From Nitrobacter sp035546855 (GTDB taxonomy: Bacteria; Pseudomonadota; Alphaproteobacteria; Rhizobiales; Xanthobacteraceae): a stretch of DNA of 64,000 bases. Below the pieces are notes generated by a model. It searched no databases. It saw nothing but the letters and a program-made list of their open reading frames with translations, and was not told the origin of the DNA. The stretch is taken from NCBI GenBank assembly GCA_035546855.1, contig DASZVY010000094.1:62001-126000 (forward strand), written 5' to 3'. The translations under genes were made by a program, and so were the position numbers. Numbering within the stretch: position 1 is the stretch's first letter; every line of letters starts with the position of its first letter. Shown here piece by piece: positions 50,766 through 58,517 of this stretch.

Positions 50766-53114
50766 ATGAAGATCGCGATCATCGGAGGCGGCCCGGCGGG
50801 CCTGTATGCGTCGATCCTGCTGAAAAAACAGCGGCCGCAAGCGGAGATCACGGTCTACGAGCGCAACCGCGCCGACGATACCTTCGGCTTCGGCGTGGTG
50901 TTCTCCGACGCCACGCTCGACAATTTCGAGCAGCACGATCCGCCGAGCTATCGCCGCATCACCGACGAGTTCGCCTATTGGGATGACATCGCGATCCACT
51001 TCCGCGGCACCGTGCACCGCATCGGCGGCAACGGTTTCTGCGGCTGTTCGCGCCGCACCTTGCTGCTGATCCTGCAGGAGCGGGCGCGCGAACTCGGCGT
51101 CACCCTGATGTTCGAAGCGGAGATCGACGAGACCCGCGGCCTTGCCGACGCCGACCTGATCGTGCTTGCCGACGGCAGCAACAGCCGCTTCCGCGAAAAG
51201 TACGCCGATCACTTCCAGCCCGAGCTCGATCTGCGCGCCAACAAGTTCGCCTGGATGGGATCGACCAGACCGCTCGACGCCTTCACCTTCGTATTCGAGG
51301 AGACGGAGTGGGGGCCTTTCATCGCGCACGCCTATCAGTACGAGGTGGGGCGCTCGACCTGGATCTTCGAGACCGATCCCGAGACGTTCCGGCGCGCAGG
51401 CCTCGAGGGCCTGAGCGAAAAGGAATCGGCCGATCGCATGGCCGCGATCTTCGGCCGCTACCTCGACGGGCATCCGCTGCTGACAAACCGCTCGATGTGG
51501 CGCAATTTTCCGATGATCCGCAACCGGCGCTGGGTCAAGGACAACATGGTGCTGCTCGGCGACGCCAAGGCGACGGCGCATTTCTCGATCGGCTCCGGCA
51601 CCAAGCTCGCGATGGAGGACGCCATCGCGCTGGCCGACGCCATGGCGCGCGCGCCGACCATCGACGCGGCGCTCCAGCAGTATGAATATGGCCGCCGCGA
51701 GGAAGTCGAAAAGACCCAGCACGCCGCGGACGTGTCGCTGGTCTGGTTCGAGCACGTCGACCGGTTCTGGGATTTCGACCCCGTGCAGTTCGCATTCGGC
51801 GTCATGACCCGCGCCAAGGCGATCACTTACGACAACCTGACCTTGCGCGCGCCGGAATTCGTCGCCGAAGTGAACAAGACCTTCGCGCGGCAGGTTCGTG
51901 CGCGCGGTTTCGATGTCGATACCGAGAAGCCCGTAGTGCCGATGTTCCAGCCGTTGCGCCTGCGCGAGATGACCTTGGCCAATCGCGCGGTGGTGTCGCC
52001 GATGTGCATGTATTCGGCCAAGGAGGGCGTGCCCGGCGATTTCCATTTCGTGCATTACGGCGCCCGCGCCGTCGGCGGCGCGGGGCTGATCTTCACGGAG
52101 ATGACCTGCGTCAGCCGCGACGCGCGGATCACGCCGGGCTGCGCCGGTCTGTGGACCGACGAGCAGGAGGCGGTGTGGCGGCGCATCGTCGATTTCGTCC
52201 ATGCCAACTCGGCGGCGAAGATCGCGCTGCAACTCGGCCATGCCGGCCGCAAGGGCGCGACGAAACTGATGTGGGAGGGCATGGACCGTCCGCTGGAGCA
52301 GGGCGGTTGGGAAACGCTGTCGGCCTCGCCGATTCCCTATTTCCCGGACAGCCAGGTCCCGCGCGAGATCGACCGCGCGGCCATGGATCGCATCAAGGCC
52401 GAGTTCGTCGCGGCGGCGGAGCGCGGCGACCGCGCCGGCTTCGACATGCTGGAGCTGCACTGCGCCCACGGGTATCTCCTGGCGAGTTTCATCTCGCCGC
52501 TGACCAACACGCGCACCGACGCCTATGGCGGCTCGCTCGACAACCGCCTGCGCTATCCGCTGGAGGTGTTTTCCGCGATGCGCGCGGCGTGGCCCGCGCA
52601 CAAGCCGATGTCGGTGCGGATCTCCGCCACCGATTGGGCCGAGGGTGGCATCACCGGCGACGACGCGGTGCAGATCGCGCGCGCTTTCGCGGAAGCGGGC
52701 GTCGATCTGGTCGACGTCTCCACCGGACAGACCGTGCGCGACGCGCGGCCGGTTTACGGCCGCATGTTCCAGACGCCGTTTTCCGATCAGGTTCGCAACG
52801 AAGCGCGGGTGGCGACCATGTGCGTCGGCAACATCACGACCGCCGATCAGGTCAACACCATTCTGGCCGCCGGCCGCGCCGATCTCGTGGCCTTGGGCCG
52901 GCCGCATCTGGTCGATCCGGCCTTCACCATGCGGGCCGCGGCGTGGTATGGCGCCGATATCGCCTGTCCGCCGCAATACCTGCCCGGCCAGGAACAGATA
53001 TCCCGCAACAGCGTGCGCGACCGGCAGGATCTCGACGACCTGAAGATCAAGAGCAAGCCCAAAACCCGCGCCGAAATGCGGGTCGAGGCGGAAAAATCGC
53101 TGGCGGCGGAGTGA
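50766..53114 (+). CDS. Anthraniloyl-CoA monooxygenase/reductase (FAD monooxygenase fused to old yellow enzyme)
   Basis: This protein of about 782 residues has two flavin domains. Residues 1-385 are a class A FAD monooxygenase (IIGGGPAGLYA at 5-15; LLGDAKATAHFSIGSGTKLAMEDA). From about 393 it is an old yellow enzyme of the YqjM type (PMCMYSA, LQLGHAGRKGA, ELHCAHGYLLASFISP, FMN site GNITTADQVN). This architecture is that of 2-aminobenzoyl-CoA monooxygenase/reductase of Azoarcus evansii, which hydroxylates and then partly reduces the ring. Databases often name it salicylyl-CoA 5-hydroxylase, an alternative I cannot exclude. ATG 50766 gives the exact flavin-binding N-terminus. Confidence 0.9.
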   Translation: MKIAIIGGGPAGLYASILLKKQRPQAEITVYERNRADDTFGFGVVFSDATLDNFEQHDPPSYRRITDEFAYWDDIAIHFRGTVHRIGGNGFCGCSRRTLLLILQERARELGVTLMFEAEIDETRGLADADLIVLADGSNSRFREKYADHFQPELDLRANKFAWMGSTRPLDAFTFVFEETEWGPFIAHAYQYEVGRSTWIFETDPETFRRAGLEGLSEKESADRMAAIFGRYLDGHPLLTNRSMWRNFPMIRNRRWVKDNMVLLGDAKATAHFSIGSGTKLAMEDAIALADAMARAPTIDAALQQYEYGRREEVEKTQHAADVSLVWFEHVDRFWDFDPVQFAFGVMTRAKAITYDNLTLRAPEFVAEVNKTFARQVRARGFDVDTEKPVVPMFQPLRLREMTLANRAVVSPMCMYSAKEGVPGDFHFVHYGARAVGGAGLIFTEMTCVSRDARITPGCAGLWTDEQEAVWRRIVDFVHANSAAKIALQLGHAGRKGATKLMWEGMDRPLEQGGWETLSASPIPYFPDSQVPREIDRAAMDRIKAEFVAAAERGDRAGFDMLELHCAHGYLLASFISPLTNTRTDAYGGSLDNRLRYPLEVFSAMRAAWPAHKPMSVRISATDWAEGGITGDDAVQIARAFAEAGVDLVDVSTGQTVRDARPVYGRMFQTPFSDQVRNEARVATMCVGNITTADQVNTILAAGRADLVALGRPHLVDPAFTMRAAAWYGADIACPPQYLPGQEQISRNSVRDRQDLDDLKIKSKPKTRAEMRVEAEKSLAAE

Positions 53115-53123
53115 TGGGGCAAG

Positions 53124-53206
53124 CGTCATTGCGAGGAGCGCAAGCGACGAAGCAATCCAGTCCTCGGTGTGGTTGCTGGATTGCTTCGCTTCGCTCGCAA
53201 TGACGG
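53124..53206. repeat. Palindromic repeat, family C (GCGAGGAGCGCAAGCGA type)
   Basis: CGTCATTGCGAGGAGCGCAA and GCTTCGCTCGCAATGACG are arms of a long hairpin, with inner arms AAGCAATCCAG and CTGGATTGCTT. It lies between the monooxygenase and MarR genes, inside their probable operon. This design is known as a widespread repeat in alphaproteobacteria. Confidence 0.85.
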
Positions 53207-53225
53207 TGATAGCAAGGGCGGAACA

Positions 53226-53720
53226 ATGACCATTCTCGACTCCGAAACCAAGGCTACCGAGCATTCCGACGACCACGGCGACGAGCTTCGACTGTGGCTG
53301 CGGCTTCTGACCTGCACGACGCTGATCGAGGGCGAGGTGCGCAGCCGGCTGCGCGAGCGCTTCGACGTGACGCTGCCGCGCTTCGACCTGATGGCGCAGC
53401 TCGACAAGGCGCCCGACGGCATGACGCTGTCCGACGTGTCGAAGCGGATGATGGTCTCGAACGGCAACATCACGGGGCTCGTCGAGCGGCTGGTGCAGTC
53501 GGGCCACGTCGATCGCCGGACCTCGGAGGTCGATCGCCGGGTGCAGGTGATCCGGCTGACGAAATCCGGCCGCGCCGAGTTCCGCAAGATGGCCGCCGAG
53601 CATGAGATCTGGATCGCGGAGATGTTTTCCGATCTGGGCGAGAAGGACGTCCGCGAACTGATGCGCCTTCTAGGCAAGACCAAGCTGTCGGTGCGCAAGG
53701 CAGCGGACAGCGGTGGTTGA
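53226..53720 (+). CDS. MarR family transcriptional regulator
   Basis: This 164-residue winged-helix regulator has LWLRLLTCTTLIEGEVRSRL in the dimer helices, TLSDVSKRMMVSNGNITGLVERLV as the recognition part, and the wing DRRTSEVDRRVQVIRLT. Proteins of this class respond to aromatic acids or their CoA esters. It lies between the monooxygenase and CoA ligase genes and is the best candidate to bind the 14-bp motif repeated before the catabolic promoters. ATG 53226 is preferred as the first in-frame start after the repeat. Confidence 0.93.
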   Translation: MTILDSETKATEHSDDHGDELRLWLRLLTCTTLIEGEVRSRLRERFDVTLPRFDLMAQLDKAPDGMTLSDVSKRMMVSNGNITGLVERLVQSGHVDRRTSEVDRRVQVIRLTKSGRAEFRKMAAEHEIWIAEMFSDLGEKDVRELMRLLGKTKLSVRKAADSGG

Positions 53721-53772
53721 AGTATTTTGAGAGGTTCGCGTTTTGATGGAAACGCGTGATCGGACACTGTGC

Positions 53773-53901
53773 GCCCCCTCTCCCGCTTGCGGGGGAGGGT
53801 TGGGGAGGTGGTGCTGTTAGGAAAGTTGTGTGAGTGAAAATGCACCCACCGACCGGCTTTGCTACGCTTGCCGGTCGATCTCCCCCGCAAGCGGGAGAGG
53901 T
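53773..53901. repeat. Inverted repeat, family D
   Basis: Two 20-base complementary arms (CTCTCCCGCTTGCGGGGGAG and its inverse) flank a central segment. Each arm also contains a small hairpin of its own (CCCGCTTGCGGG). It lies just downstream of the MarR gene and may end transcription. Confidence 0.7.
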
Positions 53902-54001
53902 AAAAAATCGCGCGTCGCGATTCAGTGCAAGTTTGAATGCTCTGGTCGAAAGATTGAATAATTCGCCAACGATGACCCAAAAACGGGCTTGCAACGAATT
54001 G

Positions 54002-54037
54002 CTTTAGGTCTAAAATGAAATTGTTTTAGGTCTAAAG
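54002..54037 (+). promoter_or_regulatory. Double MarR-type operator upstream of the CoA ligase
   Basis: CTTTAGGTCTAAAA at 54002-54015 and TTTTAGGTCTAAAG at 54024-54037 are two close copies with 22 bases centre to centre, about two helical turns. They lie 49 bases or more before the ATG at 54086. Confidence 0.65.
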
Positions 54038-54085
54038 CAACGGCAACCCGCGTTCGGTTTTTCAGATGCGCGAAAGGAGCGTGCC

Positions 54086-55792
54086 ATGGCCGCGACTGCC
54101 ACCCGTTCGCCCGGACGCGGGGAAGGATTGAAGCTCGGTCCCTCCGGTCATGCCGACGATTTCGCGCGGCGAAACCTTCCGCCGTTTGAAAAATGGCCGG
54201 ACCTGATCCTCGACCGGCCCGAATTCCGGTATCCCGATTATCTCAACGCCGCGGTCGAACTGACCGATCGCAATGTCGAAAGAGGATTTGGCGACCGCGT
54301 CGCGCTGATCGGCAACGGCCGCCAGCGCACCTACAAGGAATTGGCCGACTGGTCCAACCGGCTGGCGCATGCCTTGGTCGAGAACTACGGCGTCAAGCCG
54401 GGCAACCGGGTGTTGATCCGCTCCGGCAACAACCCGGCGCTGGTTGCGGCCTGGCTCGCGGCCACCAAGGCCGGCGCCGTCGTCGTCAACACCATGCCGA
54501 TGCTGCGTGCGGGCGAATTGTCCAAGATCGTCGACAAGGCCGAGATCGCGCTGGCTCTGACCGACAGCCGCATCGCCGACGAACTGGTGGCGTGCGCCAA
54601 GACCAGCCGGTTTCTCAAGCAGGTCGTGAATTTCGACGGCACCTCGAATCACGACGCTGAGCTGGATCGCGTGGCGCTGAGCAAGCCGGTGCGCTTCGAT
54701 GCGGTGAAAACCGGCCGCGACGACGTGGCCCTGCTGGGATTCACCTCGGGCACGACAGGCGAGCCGAAGGCCACCATGCACTTCCACCGCGATCTCATGA
54801 TCATTGCCGATGGTTATGCGCGGGAAGTGCTCAAGGTGACGCCGGACGACGTGTTCGTCGGCTCGCCGCCGCTGGCCTTCACCTTCGGTCTCGGAGGGCT
54901 TGCGATCTTTCCGTTGCGGTTCGGCGCGACCGCGACGCTGCTGGAAAATGCCGCGCCGCCCGAAATGATCAAGATCATCGAGACCTACAAGGCGACGGTC
55001 TGCTTCACCTCGCCCACCGCCTATCGCGCGATGATGGCAGCGATGGACAAGGGCGCCGACCTGTCGTCTCTGCGGCTTGCGGTGTCCGCCGGCGAAACCC
55101 TGCCGGCGCCGGTATTCGAGAACTGGGTCCGCAGGACCGGCAAGCCGATTTTGGACGGCATCGGCAGCACCGAGTTGCTGCACATCTTCATCACCAACCG
55201 GATCGGCGCCGCCGCCGCGGGAACGACCGGTCGCCCTGTGGCCGGCTACGAAGCGAAAGTCGTCGATGAGGACATGAATGAAGTGCCGGCAGGTACGGTC
55301 GGCAAGCTCGCGGTGCGCGGACCGACCGGATGCCGCTATCTCGCCGATATCAGGCAGACCAACTATGTGCGCGACGGCTGGAATCTGACCGGCGACTCCT
55401 TTGTTCAGGACGCGCAGGGCCGCCTGTCCTTTGTCGCCCGTTCCGACGACATGATCGTGTCCTCCGGCTACAATATCGCCGGCCCCGAGGTTGAGGCGGC
55501 GCTGCTGACCCATGAGGCGGTGGCCGAATGCGGCGTGGTCGGCGCGCCCGACGAGGCGCGCGGCATGATCGTCAAGGCCTACATCGTGCTGGCGCCGGGA
55601 GTGAGCGGAGACGCGGCGCTGGTCACGGCGTTGCAGGATCACGTCAAGCGCGAGATCGCGCCCTACAAATATCCGCGCGCGATCGAATTCGTTGCGCAAC
55701 TGCCGAAGACCGAGACCGGAAAGTTACGGCGTTTTGCTCTGCGGCAGATGGCTCAGGCCGGCGCGCCCGCAGCGCGCACTGCCGCCGAATGA
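54086..55792 (+). CDS. 2-aminobenzoate-CoA ligase-type AMP-binding protein
   Basis: This 568-residue ligase activates an aromatic acid to its CoA thioester. Motifs are LLGFTSGTTGEPKATMHF, the substrate/adenylate region DGIGSTELLHIF, NLTGDSFVQDAQGRLSF, and the C-terminal lysine KTETGKLRRFAL. The sequence resembles benzoate/2-aminobenzoate ligases rather than fatty acid ligases. Its position between the monooxygenase-MarR genes and RidA fits anthranilate activation. A GGAG ribosome site precedes ATG 54086. Confidence 0.9.
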   Translation: MAATATRSPGRGEGLKLGPSGHADDFARRNLPPFEKWPDLILDRPEFRYPDYLNAAVELTDRNVERGFGDRVALIGNGRQRTYKELADWSNRLAHALVENYGVKPGNRVLIRSGNNPALVAAWLAATKAGAVVVNTMPMLRAGELSKIVDKAEIALALTDSRIADELVACAKTSRFLKQVVNFDGTSNHDAELDRVALSKPVRFDAVKTGRDDVALLGFTSGTTGEPKATMHFHRDLMIIADGYAREVLKVTPDDVFVGSPPLAFTFGLGGLAIFPLRFGATATLLENAAPPEMIKIIETYKATVCFTSPTAYRAMMAAMDKGADLSSLRLAVSAGETLPAPVFENWVRRTGKPILDGIGSTELLHIFITNRIGAAAAGTTGRPVAGYEAKVVDEDMNEVPAGTVGKLAVRGPTGCRYLADIRQTNYVRDGWNLTGDSFVQDAQGRLSFVARSDDMIVSSGYNIAGPEVEAALLTHEAVAECGVVGAPDEARGMIVKAYIVLAPGVSGDAALVTALQDHVKREIAPYKYPRAIEFVAQLPKTETGKLRRFALRQMAQAGAPAARTAAE

Positions 55793-55814
55793 CGCCAATC
55801 AAGGAGCATCCCAG

Positions 55815-56267
55815 GTGAGTCCGCCCAAGACGCCTGCGCTGAGCGTGATGCGCGACACGGCTGAAATCCACGGCCGGCCGCGGACCTTGCAGCCTTCGGG
55901 ATGGCCGATCCCGAAAGGCTACGCCAACGGCATGGCGGCCGAGGGGCGTCTGATCGTCACCGGCGGCGTGATCGGATGGGATGCGAGCGAGCGTCTGGCC
56001 GACGGTTTCGTCGCGCAGGTGCGGCAGACGCTCGGCAACATCCGGGCGATCCTTGCCGAGGGCGGCGCGCGACCTGAGCATCTGGTGCGGCTCACCTGGT
56101 ACGTCGTCGACATGGACGAGTATTTGGCGAACCTGAAAGAACTCGGCCGGATCTATCGCGAGATTCTCGGCGCGCACTATCCGGCGATGGCGCTGGTGCA
56201 GGTGGTGCGGCTGGTCGAAAAGGCTGCGCGCGTCGAGATCGAAGCGACCGCGGTGGTGCCGGGGTAG
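55815..56267 (+). CDS. RidA family enamine/imine deaminase
   Basis: This 150-residue RidA/YjgF-type protein hydrolyses reactive enamines or imines. The start is GTG 55815 with AAGGAG 8 bases upstream. Core segments are LQPSGWPIPKGYANGMAAEGRLIVTGG, ILAEGGARPEHLVRLTWYVVD and YPAMALVQVVRLVEKAARVEIEATA, where the arginine and glutamate typical of the active pocket occur. It is 23 bases after the ligase gene. A RidA fits a pathway in which an amino-cyclohexenone CoA intermediate would be an enamine. Confidence 0.9.
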   Translation: MSPPKTPALSVMRDTAEIHGRPRTLQPSGWPIPKGYANGMAAEGRLIVTGGVIGWDASERLADGFVAQVRQTLGNIRAILAEGGARPEHLVRLTWYVVDMDEYLANLKELGRIYREILGAHYPAMALVQVVRLVEKAARVEIEATAVVPG

Positions 56268-56335
56268 CTTACTTTACCCTGCCCTGGAGGGGGAGGATTG
56301 ACGGCGACGGTGCCGAGGTAAGCGCCTTTATCTTT

Positions 56336-56424
56336 CCGTCATGGCCGGGCTCGTCCCGGCCATCCACGTCTTTCTGCTGATGGACCGAAGACGCGGATGC
56401 CCGGCACAAGGCCGGGCATGACGG
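56336..56424. repeat. Dispersed palindromic repeat, family A
   Basis: CGTCATGGCCGGGCTCGTCC and CGGCACAAGGCCGGGCATGACG with CATCCACGTC/GACGCGGATG inner arms. It separates the convergent RidA and AraC genes. Confidence 0.8.
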
Positions 56425-56456
56425 AAATGTATGGCGTGCTATTCAAAAGACTTCCC

Positions 56457-57266
56457 CTACTTCTCCCTCGCGAACTCCCTCGGCGTGCGGCCGGTGACTT
56501 GCCGGAAGGCGTGTGAGAAGGCGGGAAAGCTGGTATAGCCAAGGTCCGCCGCCAGTTGCTTCACGGAGAGACCGGAATTGACCGACAGCCGCTCGATGGC
56601 TGCGGCGATCCGTGCGCGCTGGCACCAACTCTTGAAACTGAGCTGCGTTTCTGCCGAGAACAGCCGCGACAGCGTGCGGGACGAAGTCCCGACCTTGCGC
56701 GCGAGGCCGTCAATGTCGTGCGTGTTCATGGGATTCGACAGCACGATCTCGGCGGCGCGGCGGCAGCGCGGTTCGTGCGGCAGCGGAATGAAGGTCGCGG
56801 GGTCTTCGGCCTGATGCAGTTCCAGCATCAGGAGGCGAATGAGCAGGTCGGTGCGAGCCGGGTCGGCGCGGTCGTCGAACAGTGCCAGGATCGCCTGGTG
56901 CAGAAGCTGGGATACCCGCACCACGAATTCGGCCTTCAGGCTTGCGCTGCGCCGTTCGCGCGCCAGCCAGTCGAGATCGAAATAGAGCGTCCGCATCTCG
57001 ATGTCGGCGAGCACGTCGATCGCATGTTCGAGCCGCGCCGGCACCCACACCGCGCGGTCCGGAGGCACCAGCCAGCGCCCCTTGGGCGTCGTCACTTGCA
57101 TCGTGCCCCTGGCGGCATACACGAGTTGCGCCTCGCGATGCATGTGCGGCTCGAGCCGGGTCCCCCGGCCATAGGCGCGCGCCACCAGATGCACCCCGTC
57201 GCCGGTAGCGCGATGGCGGCCTTTCACCGCGGATAATGGCTTCTCGACGACACTCATTGGCGACAT
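56457..57266 (-). CDS. AraC family transcriptional regulator
   Basis: This regulator of about 269 residues has an N-terminal cupin (HMHREAQLVYAARGTMQVTTPKG) and two helix-turn-helix motifs at the C-terminus (DIDGLARKVGTSSRTLSRLF and SVKQLAADLGYTSFPAFSHAFR). Start ATG 57266 is used; 57257 is possible. It faces the MFS gene across 43 bases, so it probably controls that transporter. Confidence 0.9.
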   Translation of the reverse strand: MSPMSVVEKPLSAVKGRHRATGDGVHLVARAYGRGTRLEPHMHREAQLVYAARGTMQVTTPKGRWLVPPDRAVWVPARLEHAIDVLADIEMRTLYFDLDWLARERRSASLKAEFVVRVSQLLHQAILALFDDRADPARTDLLIRLLMLELHQAEDPATFIPLPHEPRCRRAAEIVLSNPMNTHDIDGLARKVGTSSRTLSRLFSAETQLSFKSWCQRARIAAAIERLSVNSGLSVKQLAADLGYTSFPAFSHAFRQVTGRTPREFAREK

Positions 57267-57309
57267 CCCGTCAGCGCGACATCCTATAACCTGTTTCGGA
57301 CAATGCAGG

Positions 57310-58515
57310 ATGCAAATTATGAACAGCCCCGGCCGGGTCATCGGTTTCGTCAATGCCGCCCACTTCATCGACCACTATTCCATGCTGATCTTCGCCGCCG
57401 CGGTTATCATCATGGGGCCGGCGCTCGGCATGGCCTATTCCGAGCTGTTGCCGTATGCGACGCCGGGCTTCATCGCCTTCGGGGCCGGCTCGCTGCTGAC
57501 GGGATGGCTCGGCGACCGCTGGAGCCGGCGCCACATGATGGTGATCTTCTTTTTCGGCATCGGCGCGTCCATGATCTCGGTCGGGTTTGTGCAGACGCCG
57601 CTGCAGCTCGGAGCGGCGCTGCTGTCGATCGGCATATTCGCCTCGATCTATCATCCGGTCGGCACGGCGATGATCGTGTCCTACGCCGACAAGCTCGGCC
57701 GCGAGGTCGGCCTCAACGGCGTCTGGGGCAATCTCGGCGTGGCATCGTCGGCGCTGGTGACGGGCGTGATCGGCCAGTATCTCGGCTGGCGCTTTGCCTT
57801 CATCATCCCCGGCGTCATCACCGTGCTGATCGGTGCCGCCTTCATGCGCCTGGTGGTGCATGAAGACCGCAGCGGCTTCAAGCAAGCGGCGGCGCAGGCG
57901 AGGGTGGCGAAGCAGGACATGTGGCGGGTGATATTGGCGCTGCTGATCGTGGTCATCGCGATCTCGACGACATTCAACGCCGTCACCGTGGCGCTGCCGA
58001 AGCTGTTCGCGGAACGGCTGGCGGACCTGACCAAAAGTCCGGCGCTGCTCGGCCTCATCGCCGCGGGCGTCTATGTGTTCGGCGCCATGACGCAATACAC
58101 GATCGGCAAGCTGATCGACCGCCATTCGCTGAAAACCGTGATGCTGCCGCTGTCGTTCCTGCTTGCGCCGCTTCTCTATCTGGCGGGCTCGCTGTCCGAC
58201 CTGCCGCTGATCCTGGTGTCCATCGGCATCGTGATGGGCGCGTTCGGTCAGGTCACGATCAACGATGCCATGGTCGGCAAATACACCAGCGAGGAGTGGC
58301 GTTCGCGCGCCTACTCGGTGCGTTATTTCCTCGGCTTCACGGCGGCCGGCGCCTCGGTCGGGCTGGTGGCGTGGCTTTATGAGCGGGGCGGTTTCACCAC
58401 CATGCTTCACGCCTTCGGTGCCCTGTGCCTGCTGGTGATCGTCGCGGCGCTGATCCTGCCGCGGGAGATTCCGACTGGAGCCGCAGCTTCGCTGAAGCCC
58501 CAGCCGGCCGAATAG
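57310..58515 (+). CDS. MFS transporter
   Basis: This 401-residue protein has about twelve transmembrane segments. NAAHFIDHYSMLIFAAAVII near residue 15 and GWLGDRWSRRHMMV, the A-type loop motif near residue 62, are seen. It resembles the fosmidomycin-resistance-like subgroup, which are exporters, but the substrate is unknown. It stands divergent from the AraC gene and convergent with the exported lyase gene, with only two bases between the stops. Confidence 0.9.
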   Translation: MQIMNSPGRVIGFVNAAHFIDHYSMLIFAAAVIIMGPALGMAYSELLPYATPGFIAFGAGSLLTGWLGDRWSRRHMMVIFFFGIGASMISVGFVQTPLQLGAALLSIGIFASIYHPVGTAMIVSYADKLGREVGLNGVWGNLGVASSALVTGVIGQYLGWRFAFIIPGVITVLIGAAFMRLVVHEDRSGFKQAAAQARVAKQDMWRVILALLIVVIAISTTFNAVTVALPKLFAERLADLTKSPALLGLIAAGVYVFGAMTQYTIGKLIDRHSLKTVMLPLSFLLAPLLYLAGSLSDLPLILVSIGIVMGAFGQVTINDAMVGKYTSEEWRSRAYSVRYFLGFTAAGASVGLVAWLYERGGFTTMLHAFGALCLLVIVAALILPREIPTGAAASLKPQPAE

Positions 58516-58517
58516 GC

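Larger units (their letters stand above)
53721..54085. other. Intergenic region with GC-rich inverted repeat and double operator
   Basis: No gene is supported. CTCTCCCGCTTGCGGGGGAG at about 53778 is mirrored by CTCCCCCGCAAGCGGGAGAG at about 53880, about 85 bases apart. The promoter of the CoA ligase gene lies at the right end with two motif copies at 54002 and 54024. Confidence 0.6.

Noticed and set aside
50730..53603. A 957-residue open frame on the minus strand opposite the monooxygenase
   Set aside because: It has no domains, low-complexity His/Arg/Ala content, and the plus strand encodes a clear two-domain flavoenzyme and a MarR protein.
54062..55699. A 545-residue open frame on the minus strand opposite the CoA ligase
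   Set aside because: It is a high-GC antisense shadow; the ligase motifs on the plus strand are unambiguous.
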